The notes beneath the pieces were generated by a model that worked only from the letters and a program-made list of their open reading frames with translations, did not search any database and was not told the origin of the DNA. Of a stretch of DNA of 64,000 nucleotides, positions 35,236-44,067 are shown piece after piece. The translations under genes and the position numbers were made by a program. How positions within the stretch are numbered: position 1 is the first letter of the stretch; every line of letters begins with the position of its first letter. The DNA is taken from NCBI RefSeq assembly GCF_002860405.1, contig NZ_NMWV01000012.1:15158-79157 (forward strand), written 5' to 3'. This DNA comes from Bifidobacterium imperatoris (lineage in GTDB: Bacteria; Actinomycetota; Actinomycetes; Actinomycetales; Bifidobacteriaceae).

Positions 35236-35490
35236 TCAGAACGACCGCAGCTGTCGCATGGCCGTTTTCGCAGCCTGTTGATAGCGCTGCGTATTCGCGA
35301 CCAACTGCTGCAATTCCGCGCGTGCCTGTGCGGCTTGTGCCTGTGCTCGCCCACCTTTAGGAATACGCGCCAACGACGATTCCGCAGTGCTTACAGCTTG
35401 CGCTGCCTGGCGTGCCGCATAGGACACGCGTTCAGCGGATTTGACGTACCGCTGCAGGTCATCGATATGATTCTGAATGCTTTCCACCAT
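35236..35490 (-). CDS. Small helical protein, ESX-like operon (last gene)
   Basis: 84 residues, almost entirely alpha-helical by composition, with heptad-like Ala/Gln/Arg spacing (SAERVSYAARQAAQAVSTAESSL ... ELQQLVANTQRYQQAAKTAMRQL). A KGGRAQ turn in the middle suggests a helix-turn-helix hairpin as in WXG100 proteins, but there is no WXG. It is the last of four such genes behind an FtsK-type ATPase. Likely a secreted substrate or structural partner; inferred from size and neighbours only. Confidence 0.65.
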   Translation of the reverse strand: MVESIQNHIDDLQRYVKSAERVSYAARQAAQAVSTAESSLARIPKGGRAQAQAAQARAELQQLVANTQRYQQAAKTAMRQLRSF

Positions 35491-35545
35491 GATTAGGCTC
35501 TATTCTCCCTAAGGTTGTGCTGCGATCAGATGACTGTGCAGTCAT

Positions 35546-35839
35546 TTATCGGTAGGTATCGGGAACGTAGACGACTTCGGTAACATCTATGCCTTTGGCC
35601 GCGGCGATGGCGGCGGCGATGGATGAGGCCGCCGCGCTGGCGCTTCCAGTCATTACATGGGCAGCACCCTCAACCGGAACACCAGTGCCGGTGCCCTGCA
35701 GGGTTGCGTTCGACATCTGCTCCACCTTGGCGGCTTGGCTTCCAGCCTCATTCGCTATGCGCAGCGCTTGTTGTAATGCGGCGACTGCAGCGTCTCGTGC
35801 TGCAGCCCACTGCTTGTTTACCACGGTGACGTATGCCAT
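35546..35839 (-). CDS. Small helical protein, ESX-like operon
   Basis: 97 residues. The N-terminal 45 are a helix with one Trp (NKQWAAARDAAVAALQQALRIANEAG). A Gly/Thr-rich centre (LQGTGTGVPVEG) and an Ala/Ser-rich helix follow, then the tail VTEVVYVPDTYR. The start lies one base beyond the stop of the preceding gene and has GAGGAG upstream, so the two are coupled. The helix-turn-helix outline fits the ESAT-6/WXG100 superfamily loosely; no WXG motif is present at the turn. Confidence 0.65.
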   Translation of the reverse strand: MAYVTVVNKQWAAARDAAVAALQQALRIANEAGSQAAKVEQMSNATLQGTGTGVPVEGAAHVMTGSASAAASSIAAAIAAAKGIDVTEVVYVPDTYR

Positions 35840-35840
35840 A

Positions 35841-36104
35841 TCAGGCTCCTCGCGATTCCTTGATGTATCGTGCGGTTTCGTTCTGCAACTCTTCCAGCAT
35901 GCTGATCGCTTTCTTCATTGCTGCAGATGCCTGCTGTACTTCGCGCGTGGCGCGCTGACCGGGAATCGAGCCGCGCGTGACCGCGGCTAATTGCACGGTG
36001 TTGCGGTCGATTTTCTCCCTGTTGGTTGCCATCAGTGTTTGGAGCTGCTTGGAGTTGTGGCTGATTTTCGCTGCCGCGAGTTGCGTTTCGTAAATTGATG
36101 CCAT
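35841..36104 (-). CDS. Small helical protein, ESX-like operon
   Basis: 87 residues: a helix with alternating charges (QLAAAKISHNSKQLQTLMATNREKIDRNTVQL), a turn with Gly and Pro (RGSIPGQRA) and a second helix (VQQASAAMKKAISMLEELQNETARYIKES). This is the expected layout of a WXG100-like helical hairpin without the WXG residues. AAGGA precedes the start. Coupled to the next gene downstream. Confidence 0.65.
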   Translation of the reverse strand: MASIYETQLAAAKISHNSKQLQTLMATNREKIDRNTVQLAAVTRGSIPGQRATREVQQASAAMKKAISMLEELQNETARYIKESRGA

Positions 36105-36151
36105 AGTGGGTATGTCCTTAGTGAATATACGAATTGATTGAGCAAGCTTGT

Positions 36152-36406
36152 TTAGAGCATGCGAATCTGGTCCAGTGCCGTGGAAGCCTGCTTCAACTCG
36201 ATGAGCGTCTCTTCCAGCGACTTTTGAGTCTGCTTGATGGAGGCAATCATGCGCTGATCGTAACCTTTATCACTGCCGTCAAGTTCTGAAACCACCAATG
36301 ACATATTGTCCCGTGTGGCGCCTTGATAGTTGAGTACCAGCCTGATTTGGGCGTTGATTTCGCTTTGCAGCAAAGTCACAATGGCCTTGGTCTGCCGTAA
36401 CGACAT
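36152..36406 (-). CDS. Small helical protein, ESX-like operon (first of four)
   Basis: 84 residues beginning MSLRQTKAIVTLLQSEINAQ; AAGGAAG lies six bases upstream of the ATG at 36406. Two helices are separated by a polar turn with Gly and Asp (SELDGSDKGYDQ). It is 44 bases behind the FtsK-type ATPase. A role as ESAT-6-like substrate or helper is inferred from position and size; sequence similarity is not evident by eye. Confidence 0.65.
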   Translation of the reverse strand: MSLRQTKAIVTLLQSEINAQIRLVLNYQGATRDNMSLVVSELDGSDKGYDQRMIASIKQTQKSLEETLIELKQASTALDQIRML

Positions 36407-36450
36407 GATGACTTCCTTTCTTATGTGTGCTGTGCGTCGGGATGCGCTGG

Positions 36451-39054
36451 TTATATGCCTGGATGCGGAGCGATGGGCAGTGGCACTGTGGCATACGGAA
36501 TGATGATTGCCGGTTCGTTCATGTTGGAGGCATCCCACGCGAGGGCGCGATTGTCTTCAGGCGTGTATTCGAATGCCGGATCGCCGGTGATGTTACCGAT
36601 GGTACGTTGATCGGTTTGGAAGGCGATGCGTGCATCGAAGAAGTCCAAACCATCGGATGCAATACCCATCTGCTTCTCGAAAGCGCTGTATTTGCGCCAC
36701 CAGCCGAGCACATGAATGCCGTTGGTCGGGCCCTGATCACAGAGTGTCGAGAATTCCTCCGGCATCCGGCCAACGCGATCCAGGCCAAAGCCGAAGATAT
36801 AGGTCTCCATCTCATCTGCAGTGGATTCGTCTCCAAGATGCGAAGTGCTCGTGGGAGCCGAGGGGCCATTGACATCAAGACTCGGCATAGGAACGGCAAT
36901 ATCGGCGGTGCTGCGGCCCGTATCGGTGTTGGAGAAGGAATCGGAGCTCGGCTGTGGCGGAAGCCCGAATTTCGTGGCGTCAAAGTCGGCGCCGAAATCG
37001 GTATTGGCATCCGCCGCAGCTTCCCAGTCAACAGTGGGCAGCAGTGCGTCGCTTCCGGAATTAAGCCCATGCTGTGCGGCGATTTCCTGGATGGTCTTAG
37101 TGATATGACGACGATCCACTAAGTCAACTTGCACTCCCTGAGCCTGTAGCATATTGCGGAGCTGCTCGCAGGTGTACGGCCTGCTGGGATCTGGCAGCAT
37201 CGCATCGAGAATCACAAAGTGGGCAGCATGCTCCTTGCTCTGACGTGCCAAAGCGAGGGCGAAGCCCATCAATTCCACAGGAACATGCTCGCCGGAGCCG
37301 AACAACGCAATATTGCGGCCAGCATCTCGGCCCAGCGGAATCGCCAATGGTTCGGAATCAACTTCAATTCGTCCGCCGGCCAGCACTACGGGAGAGCCGC
37401 TGATATCCGGTACTGCGAGTGATGCGTCAGACTGCCAATCGCGGTCGCGCTCGCCGTCGAAGACGAATGGCGGCCGGGTCATGTGTGCGTTGATGGCGTA
37501 CTGCCACCACTTCCGTCGCAGCGGCAGCAGTGTTTGCTCCTCGAACTCGCCTCCTGCGTACGCGATATTGACGGTGTCATTATCCTTTGGGTTGCCATAG
37601 TTGAGGTTGACGATAGTCTCATGCGGTCGCAGATATGCGGCAGCTTCGTTATTCATGCCCAATGTGGCACGGGATTCGGAGACGGAGTTCTTCAAAGCGA
37701 TGCGAATCGGTACCTGTGCCAGCAACGTGTTCTCTCCGCCCATCAACGCCATGCTGTTGCCGATGGTCTGGGACGCCAGAATGATGTGAATGCCAGCTGC
37801 ACGGAACAAGCGGACGGCATTCGTCAGCAACGAAGCAATATGGCGTGATTTCTCGTCGTTCGAGTCAATCATCATCTGGAACTCATCGATGATCAATACG
37901 ATACGGGAAATAATAATGCCGGTCTTTTTGCGATAGTCGTAGATGTTTTGCGCGCCCGCCTCTTTAAAGAGCTTCAGACGTTTGCGGTGCTCGTCAAACA
38001 AGTGCTCGAGTACGCTCAAACCGAATTCGCGATCCGCTTCAAGACCTATGGCGCGTGCCTGAGGAAGGTATGCGCCATCAGCCTGTTGGCAGAACGGCTG
38101 CAATGTAACGCCTTCCTTAAAGTCCAGCAGGTACAGTTCCAATTCCTGAGGACTGTAACGCTGGCAAAGGCTGTGGATGATGACGGAAATCAGGTTCGAT
38201 TTACCTTGACCCACAGCGCCGGTGATCAACGCATTGTGACGCTGATTCAGCGAATCGCCAAGCGTGATTTCCACATTTCGTTTGCCGTACCGGCCTACGG
38301 AGAACGTCACGCCGTCGATGCTGCTGCCTTGCCAGAGCACATCATCAGACAGGTTCTCGACGGTGTTGAAGAGAATGGAATCAGTCCCGTACGCCGGGTC
38401 TTTCAGTTTTTCCGTGATATTGTGCGCGACTGCGATGATGTCGTTGGCATTGGTTTCGTAATAGTTCTCTTGCGGTATCCAAGCATGTTGATACGGCTTG
38501 AGAACAATGTTCTTCATCACCTCATCATCCGGGAGCAGCGAATGCATAATGATGCTCACGCCCGCCCTTGGCCCGGCTGTGGCGAGAATGTCCAGATTGA
38601 CTTGGATGTCCTTGGGCAGGAGCGAATAATTCGCCGCCACCACCAGAAGGGTGTAGCCGCCCATAGGATAATCCTCGTGCTCGCGAAAATCAGCCAATGT
38701 AGGTGCGGTTCCCTGCATCATGTCATACGTGGAACGCACCTGTTCCTTGAGACGTGTAATGGCCAATGCCAAATCCTGCTTGGAGCTGAGTATGTCCAGC
38801 AGCTGGCGGCCGCCTTCGTTGAGCTCTTTGAATGGTGCGGCGAATCCGGTCAGTCGTTCGTCGTAGACCATAACGTTCAACTGGCCTGGAGCGGTGTTGG
38901 CCAAAGCTGTGCACATGAAATCCTGCGTCAAAGCGATGCTGTAGTTGCTGTTCACCAGCGACTCTTCCACCCAGATATTTCCATTGCACAGCAGCGGCCA
39001 AGTGCCGCCTCCTACGTTTACTTCACGGGCGACCGGAAGCATCGGCGATGTCAT
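36451..39054 (-). CDS. FtsK/SpoIIIE-type secretion ATPase (EccC/EssC-like)
   Basis: Protein of 867 residues with no transmembrane helix at its N-terminus. The central ATPase domain (about 250-510) is intact: Walker A GAVGQGKSN (279-287), Walker B LIIDEF (387-392) and the sensor-like segment HIILASQT. The N-terminal 240 residues resemble a degenerate copy of the same fold (AGPRAGVSIIMHSLL parallels RAAGIHIILASQT). The region 560-640 is a second degenerate ATPase domain (ALFGSGEHVPVELMG without the Walker lysine). A disordered Ser/Asp-rich stretch (about 690-770) and a small C-terminal domain follow. Known EccC/EssC proteins have several FtsK domains of which often one is active, plus membrane helices; here the membrane part may be supplied by the two genes before it. 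AGGGAG precedes the ATG. Confidence 0.85.
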   Translation of the reverse strand: MTSPMLPVAREVNVGGGTWPLLCNGNIWVEESLVNSNYSIALTQDFMCTALANTAPGQLNVMVYDERLTGFAAPFKELNEGGRQLLDILSSKQDLALAITRLKEQVRSTYDMMQGTAPTLADFREHEDYPMGGYTLLVVAANYSLLPKDIQVNLDILATAGPRAGVSIIMHSLLPDDEVMKNIVLKPYQHAWIPQENYYETNANDIIAVAHNITEKLKDPAYGTDSILFNTVENLSDDVLWQGSSIDGVTFSVGRYGKRNVEITLGDSLNQRHNALITGAVGQGKSNLISVIIHSLCQRYSPQELELYLLDFKEGVTLQPFCQQADGAYLPQARAIGLEADREFGLSVLEHLFDEHRKRLKLFKEAGAQNIYDYRKKTGIIISRIVLIIDEFQMMIDSNDEKSRHIASLLTNAVRLFRAAGIHIILASQTIGNSMALMGGENTLLAQVPIRIALKNSVSESRATLGMNNEAAAYLRPHETIVNLNYGNPKDNDTVNIAYAGGEFEEQTLLPLRRKWWQYAINAHMTRPPFVFDGERDRDWQSDASLAVPDISGSPVVLAGGRIEVDSEPLAIPLGRDAGRNIALFGSGEHVPVELMGFALALARQSKEHAAHFVILDAMLPDPSRPYTCEQLRNMLQAQGVQVDLVDRRHITKTIQEIAAQHGLNSGSDALLPTVDWEAAADANTDFGADFDATKFGLPPQPSSDSFSNTDTGRSTADIAVPMPSLDVNGPSAPTSTSHLGDESTADEMETYIFGFGLDRVGRMPEEFSTLCDQGPTNGIHVLGWWRKYSAFEKQMGIASDGLDFFDARIAFQTDQRTIGNITGDPAFEYTPEDNRALAWDASNMNEPAIIIPYATVPLPIAPHPGI

Positions 39055-39075
39055 GATGTTCTCCCTGAAAATGAA

Positions 39076-40518
39076 TTATTGCAATGACAGTACGTATTGC
39101 GAAGGGTCCTGCTGGGCCAGCTGTATACGGTTCTGCGTCTGCTGCATAGTGGTTTGCAATGCGTTGATATTGCTGGCGACCTGCTGCAGTTCTTGGTTTG
39201 CTTGCGTGATTTGCGTCTTGAGCTGGTCATATCGTTTGCCGGCGGTCAAGCCTTGCCATGCCAGATATACGCACGGCGCTTCCAGCACCAGCAACAGAAT
39301 GAACGTGAGTGCTCCGGCATTGGTGCCGTACGTGAGAATGATCAAGCCCAGAATGATTGCTGCAACGAGTGCAAGACGATGGCGCTTCGGTGGTTTGCCA
39401 TCGTTGGACATGGACTGTACTTTGCCGAGCAGCGCATTGTATTCGGCGGTTTTGCTGGCATGGATTTGCTGCAGGTTCTGATAGTTCGCATTCATCTGCG
39501 TCAGTTGCTGCTGCAATGCTGCTGCATCCTGAGCTGCTTTTTGATTGATCCAGGCGATGCGCTGATTGCATGCGGCAATTTCCTGCTGGAAATGCTGCTG
39601 CCATTGGTTTTGAGCGGGTTGCGGAATAGGCTTTGCGTTCAACTCGTCAATACGTTCGCTGCAGGTTTTTGCATAATCCTGAATGTCTGTAATAGTTCGA
39701 TGAGAAAGGTCATGCCTTACCGGAGCATATTGCACCAAATCCTTGTATAGGGCTTGGAATTGCTGATCGGCCCATTGATTGCGGGTGATGGCCAACACAT
39801 GCAATCCATATGTCGCACAATGCGAAGACTCGTCAAGGAAACGCTCTCGGTCCGCTCCTGTAGCGACTCGTCTGAACAGTTCGGCCTGGTAGAGATGGAT
39901 GTAAGGCTGGGAGGTTGCCGAGGCATGCCGCACTGCATCGTTCAGTTTGTTTAATGCCTGCTGAGCATTGCCCTGCGCGAGCAGCACTTCCATCCATGCG
40001 TGAAGCACATCCAAATGTGTTTGTTCGGAGTGTTCGCCAACCTTGAGATATGCGTCGGCGTCGATGATGTGGGATTCTGCGGTTTTGATGATCTGTTCGT
40101 GTTCAAATGCATCGTCCGAGGTGGGCTGCTTGAGCTCGATGAGTGCAGCCCATGCGTGCACCTGTGGATCGTTGCCTCGTGCGCCGATGGCATTGCCGAT
40201 GATGGTTTTTGCTTGGCGATACTGCTTGTCCCTGTAGAATTGCTGAGCCTGACCTAGCCAATCCGTTTCGTGTGATTCTTCTGGCTGAGGATGCTTTTGG
40301 GCTTCCAACGCGGCATCGTAACGTTGACGAGTGGTCTCATCTGCAAAAGCGTTCGTTAACGCATCATTGATGATGGGAAGCAGTCGCTTAGCTTCATCGC
40401 TTTGCAGATAAACTCTTTCTTTCGTGGCTTTCAGATGCTGCAGCTGCTGCTGGATTGTTCCAAGCGTATTCGCAGGGTTGAGATTCAGCAGCTCGTAGTA
40501 ATCAGGGATTTGTTCCAT
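39076..40518 (-). CDS. J-like, TPR and coiled-coil membrane protein
   Basis: Protein of 480 residues. The N-terminal 70 residues look like a J-domain (DYYELLNLNPANTLGTIQQQL ... FADETTRQRYDAALEAQ), but the HPD tripeptide is absent. TPR-like helices follow (about 85-220), then a coiled coil with many Gln residues (about 285-355), a basic stretch, two membrane helices (about 375-420) and a second coiled coil. I chose the ATG at 40518 (MEQIPDYY), with GAGGAG upstream; a GTG at 40530 overlaps the ribosome site. It sits directly before the FtsK-type ATPase (21-base gap) and may be its membrane anchor or adaptor. Confidence 0.75.
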   Translation of the reverse strand: MEQIPDYYELLNLNPANTLGTIQQQLQHLKATKERVYLQSDEAKRLLPIINDALTNAFADETTRQRYDAALEAQKHPQPEESHETDWLGQAQQFYRDKQYRQAKTIIGNAIGARGNDPQVHAWAALIELKQPTSDDAFEHEQIIKTAESHIIDADAYLKVGEHSEQTHLDVLHAWMEVLLAQGNAQQALNKLNDAVRHASATSQPYIHLYQAELFRRVATGADRERFLDESSHCATYGLHVLAITRNQWADQQFQALYKDLVQYAPVRHDLSHRTITDIQDYAKTCSERIDELNAKPIPQPAQNQWQQHFQQEIAACNQRIAWINQKAAQDAAALQQQLTQMNANYQNLQQIHASKTAEYNALLGKVQSMSNDGKPPKRHRLALVAAIILGLIILTYGTNAGALTFILLLVLEAPCVYLAWQGLTAGKRYDQLKTQITQANQELQQVASNINALQTTMQQTQNRIQLAQQDPSQYVLSLQ

Positions 40519-40551
40519 AGTGGTGACCACTCCTCGTGACGATACCTATGC

Positions 40552-41730
40552 TCAGGACTTGAAGCCGAAATGCTTCAACTGATCTTTGGCTCCATCGACC
40601 AGATTGTTGACGGCAGGAATATTAAGATTCTGAAGGTTTTCGAGGGGATTGCCGTTGCCGTCATTGTTGATTTGATTGGCGATGTTCTGGGCAATGATGT
40701 TGTTCTGATATTGCTGTGCGATGTTTTGAGCAACGTTCTGCGCGGCTTGCTGCGCAACGCCATTGCCGGCTTTCTTGCCGAACTCATGTGCGACCAGATC
40801 AAGGCCGCCTGTGGAGGTATCGAGTACGCCCTTGCCGATTTTGGAAATCATGCCGAAGGTGAAGATGCCGAGAATCGCGGTGATGATGCCGCCGATGATA
40901 CCGGCCTTCTTCAGACCGTTCGACAGTGAAACGTATCGTTTGGCTCCGGCCACGGACTGGACCCTGTTCTTCTTCAGCAGGAAAACGGTTTTCTGCAGTT
41001 GTTCTGCATCCTTGAAGTCGCTGTCGTAGTACCCTTCGGCAATGGCGGCGATGCGCAAATCATTGGTGTGGGCTCGTGCATAGATGGCCTTATCGATGAA
41101 CTTGACGGCATACCTAGCGATGAAGTAGCTCACGATCATAGGCACGAACGCGGTGAGCATGGCAAGCGTGGTGTTCGTGTATACATCATTGCCGGCAATT
41201 TGCTGAAGCAGCATCGAAATCAGGGTGCCGAAAATGGCCCACAGGAAGAAGCCCACAATCACGCTGTAGTAGCTGTACCAAGTGAATTTCATTTCACTCT
41301 TTGGGTCGATGCCTTTGGCTCGGCAATACCGGACCAATGTTGCTTCGACGTGCGGGATTTTATTGTGCTGCAGATACAGCAGCATGAGCCCAGCGCCACA
41401 CAAATATCCGAGTACGAGCACCACGATGAATATCACGATGTTGGAAACGTATTCGAAGAGCATGAACAGTGCGAGAACCGCGACGAGGAAAGGAACAAGT
41501 GTGCGTTCCTTCATCACCTGCAGCAGTGTCCATGTGGTGTTCGCCTTGTCGAACTCTGCGTCGGCGGCCAATGGGGTGGGCGGCGCGGTTTGCTGGCTTT
41601 GGTTGGTAGTCGGGGCGGCGTTCTGCGGCAGTGGAACCTGCGGCATTGCCGGTTGAGTGAGTGGATGCCCACAGGAGGTGCAGAATTTGGAAGTGTCTTT
41701 GTTGGGGTTGCCGCAATTCGTGCAATACAT
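40552..41730 (-). CDS. Zinc-ribbon polytopic membrane protein, first gene of the ESX-like operon
   Basis: Protein of 392 residues. Zinc ribbon with Cys3, Cys6, Cys17 and Cys20 (MYCTNCGNPN ... FCTSCGHPL), a Pro/Gln-rich linker, then four or five membrane helices (VPFLVAVLALFMLFEYV, NIVIFIVVLVLGYLCGAG, SVIVGFFLWAIFGTLISML, LAMLTAFVPMIVSYFIA). Another hydrophobic Gly-rich segment (AGIIGGIITAILGIFTFGMI) and a Gln/Asn-rich tail follow. AAGGAAGG precedes the ATG. As the first gene of a seven-gene operon with an FtsK-type ATPase it may form the membrane pore or scaffold. Family not recognised. Confidence 0.75.
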   Translation of the reverse strand: MYCTNCGNPNKDTSKFCTSCGHPLTQPAMPQVPLPQNAAPTTNQSQQTAPPTPLAADAEFDKANTTWTLLQVMKERTLVPFLVAVLALFMLFEYVSNIVIFIVVLVLGYLCGAGLMLLYLQHNKIPHVEATLVRYCRAKGIDPKSEMKFTWYSYYSVIVGFFLWAIFGTLISMLLQQIAGNDVYTNTTLAMLTAFVPMIVSYFIARYAVKFIDKAIYARAHTNDLRIAAIAEGYYDSDFKDAEQLQKTVFLLKKNRVQSVAGAKRYVSLSNGLKKAGIIGGIITAILGIFTFGMISKIGKGVLDTSTGGLDLVAHEFGKKAGNGVAQQAAQNVAQNIAQQYQNNIIAQNIANQINNDGNGNPLENLQNLNIPAVNNLVDGAKDQLKHFGFKS

Positions 41731-41750
41731 GATGGATCCTTCCTTGGCTT

Positions 41751-41860
41751 GCTAACTAAAAGTTAGCACAGTGGGTATTAATGATTGGCGATATTGTCAC
41801 GGTAGGAGCAACGCAAATAAACGTTGCGTAGATTTTACGGAAAATAGGGTAGGTCTACGC
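41751..41860 (-). promoter_or_regulatory. Promoter of the ESX-like operon with shared palindromes
   Basis: CGTAGATTTTACG (41827-41839) is a one-mismatch form of CGTAG-N3-CTACG. In the direction of transcription, exactly 22 bases later is TACCGT (41804-41799), a candidate -10 box. A second, 12-base version (GGTAGGTCTACG, 41849-41860) is centred 22 bases further upstream. Between -10 and start codon lies the perfect palindrome GCTAACT-AAA-AGTTAGC (41751-41767), immediately ahead of the ribosome site. Confidence 0.75.
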
Positions 41861-41895
41861 ACTCATTGGCGCACTTCGGCTGCCGTGCCATACGG

Positions 41896-42837
41896 CTAGG
41901 CGTTGTGATGAAGTTTGTCCAGAAACTCCTCGTACTCTCGCTCTTCTTCGGGGGTTAGATGCCATGAGTCATCGTCCAATAGGGGGTCCTTGTCTTCAAA
42001 GAACCGTCGCAACGATTCAGGGCAACCTTGCGGTATCGCATTGTTGTGTACATAGGTGAACTCGTGTGTCATCCAGCCTTCTGTCAAACGCCGGTACCAT
42101 TGCAATGCCTCATCCCAATCGGTGAACACCTGTCTGGCCGCTTCGCTATCTGTTCCAATCCCTATAGAGAGTCCTGCCTGTGCAACGTCAAGCCCATCAA
42201 CATCCGTGCGTATGTCTCGCGGAACCAGCGTGGCGAAGAAACACTGCTTATCTGTGACCTCGGTGACTAGATCGGTGACCCAGGAGCGGCCGAGCAGATA
42301 CAGCGCAGCGCCGGTACGTGAATCCCAACGTAAAGGAATTACCACCTCGTTATATGACCCATCGTTAGCGATAAGCGAATACAGTTGCACAATATCTTCT
42401 GCGGGAATGACTTCACTCGGCGAGCTCATACTGCCTGCATCCGACTCCGGTGTATGTAAGGCATATCTGCCCGCAGCGCGTACTGGGCCACTGGGTGCCT
42501 GATCGTTCAAACGAAGCTTGCGCTCGGCGCACAGTATGCTGATGAGCTTCAGCGACTTGTCTTTCGCGCGAGGTTTGCGTTTCGTATTGCCGCGATGTGC
42601 CGTGGTCAATGCATAGCCGTGATTATCTAGATAGTTCAAGCACTGACGACGCAGTTTCGCCACCATGTTCTCGTTCTTGGGATCAAACGTGGTTCCTGAT
42701 TCTTCAAGTAACTGACGATGATAGATGAACAACACCGCATCAGTCACTCTGCCATTGCGCTCGCAGATGGCATAATCGTCCCGGAGCCGGGAGAGTAGAT
42801 CGTCGGCGAAATCATAGGTGGTATTTGGTTCAGTCAT
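41896..42837 (-). CDS. Hypothetical protein, coupled to the next upstream gene
   Basis: Protein of 313 residues beginning MTEPNTTYDFADDLLSRLRDD; GGAGG precedes the ATG, which overlaps the end of the upstream gene by 8 bases. The first 110 residues are basic and helical (KNENMVAKLRRQCLNYLDNHGYAL, TKRKPRAKDKSLK). The remainder is mixed alpha/beta with several Trp residues and an acidic C-terminus (TPEEEREYEEFLDKL). No membrane segment, signal or catalytic motif found. Function unknown; the regulon motif upstream of its operon suggests a link to the secretion locus. Confidence 0.7.
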   Translation of the reverse strand: MTEPNTTYDFADDLLSRLRDDYAICERNGRVTDAVLFIYHRQLLEESGTTFDPKNENMVAKLRRQCLNYLDNHGYALTTAHRGNTKRKPRAKDKSLKLISILCAERKLRLNDQAPSGPVRAAGRYALHTPESDAGSMSSPSEVIPAEDIVQLYSLIANDGSYNEVVIPLRWDSRTGAALYLLGRSWVTDLVTEVTDKQCFFATLVPRDIRTDVDGLDVAQAGLSIGIGTDSEAARQVFTDWDEALQWYRRLTEGWMTHEFTYVHNNAIPQGCPESLRRFFEDKDPLLDDDSWHLTPEEEREYEEFLDKLHHNA

Positions 42838-43927
42838 GATTGCCTCCGAGCAATGTGTGGGTTGTTCGAGCCCATGTGCGGCGGTGGAAACCGGAGAGTG
42901 CCTGCATAATACGGTCGAAATTGACGTTGTCTCCATATTCGGCCGCGCGGTGGTTCTTCCAAACATACCGGCGTAAACGATCCAAATCGGTCATGAATGG
43001 TATGAGTTGGTCGGTGCCAGGGAACGCGATTTGCAAGTCGCATAGCTCCACATCCAAAGCGAAATTCACGGTTGCCGGCAGATCGGCAAGGAATGAGGCC
43101 GTGGTTTTCGGCGTGAAATAGCCGTCCATAGGCCAACTGGCATCGTTGTGATGCACATAGTGCGTGCCCAGTGTGGCATAGTAATTGTCGTATTTTTCGG
43201 AATCGAAAATCGTATGCCAATTCGGATCGTCTGGTTTGGGGCGGTCGGAATAGTACTGCTCGTCGTACTCATTGTCGCCGAGTTCGTTCGCCTGACATCC
43301 GCGCAAGTCGCTTGGCAGCTTATCCATTAGGTTAAGTACGCGGCTGGAAGGGAAACGTTGTGATTCCGGGCACTGGTCCGCTCGAGCGAAGTCGTATCCA
43401 TATCGGCCGTGGAATTCATTGGACGCGTCTGGTTCGCCGATATCGGTGATTGGTGTGAACACCTCAGGTGAGCACAGGTTTGCAAGATCGGCAACGGTGA
43501 ATGAATCGGCGCGCATCAGCAAGAATGCCACGGCACAATACATGGCCGCCTTATGGAAATCAGAGGCATCGGCCTTCTCGCCGGGCTGCACGTTCTCGGC
43601 CTCCTGCATGAAATGGTAGATGTCCCAAGCCAAAGGGTCGGCCAAATCGTAATCGTATCCGCTACCGTTCGCCCCATCCCAGCAATAGGTGGCCAAATCA
43701 TTAAGCTTCGTATACCGGCCAAGCGCCATAGCCTGCACCTCATACATGATACCTTCGCTGCGCTTGCGGCTCTGAGCATTCACATCCGCATCCGCAATAG
43801 TCCAATCGGCCAGTTCCAGCAGCATTGTGGCGACGTCGCACGTCGATTGCCGAATCTCATTGCAATCATGGTGATACTTGCGGTGCTGTGACGTATATTG
43901 CGCCTGCATCTGTTCCGCGGAGAACAT
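42830..43927 (-). CDS. Hypothetical protein
   Basis: Protein of about 365 residues, soluble and acidic (pI low by composition: many Asp/Glu), with many aromatic residues (DNYYATLGTHYVHHNDASWP) and several Cys. Two ATGs are adjacent; the second (43927) is at a proper distance from AAAGGAG. No known domain recognised. It is the first gene of a two-gene operon whose promoter carries a perfect CGTAG-N3-CTACG site, so it is probably part of the same regulon as the ESX-like genes. Confidence 0.7.
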   Translation of the reverse strand: MFSAEQMQAQYTSQHRKYHHDCNEIRQSTCDVATMLLELADWTIADADVNAQSRKRSEGIMYEVQAMALGRYTKLNDLATYCWDGANGSGYDYDLADPLAWDIYHFMQEAENVQPGEKADASDFHKAAMYCAVAFLLMRADSFTVADLANLCSPEVFTPITDIGEPDASNEFHGRYGYDFARADQCPESQRFPSSRVLNLMDKLPSDLRGCQANELGDNEYDEQYYSDRPKPDDPNWHTIFDSEKYDNYYATLGTHYVHHNDASWPMDGYFTPKTTASFLADLPATVNFALDVELCDLQIAFPGTDQLIPFMTDLDRLRRYVWKNHRAAEYGDNVNFDRIMQALSGFHRRTWARTTHTLLGGNHD

Positions 43928-43974
43928 CATCGCTCCTTTTCCTTTCCGTATTACTGCATTGGTGACGGTTGTGC

Positions 43975-44015
43975 ATGGTAAAAGAATGCGATATCGCTTC
44001 AGCGTAGTATCTACG
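43975..44015 (-). promoter_or_regulatory. Promoter of the leftward two-gene operon with regulon motif
   Basis: The perfect palindrome CGTAG-TAT-CTACG lies at 44003-44015. Read leftward, exactly 22 bases later is TACCAT (43980-43975), a candidate -10 box about 48 bases from the start codon. Confidence 0.72.
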
Positions 44016-44067
44016 GTTTCGCATTGCCGCGCTTTGTGTTGTTCTCTGGACTGCCATCGTCAAGTTC

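Noticed and set aside
35236..36406. Calling the four small proteins WXG100/ESAT-6 proteins outright
   Set aside because: No WXG motif or C-terminal YxxxD/E signal could be confirmed; only size, helicity and the FtsK-type neighbour support the link.
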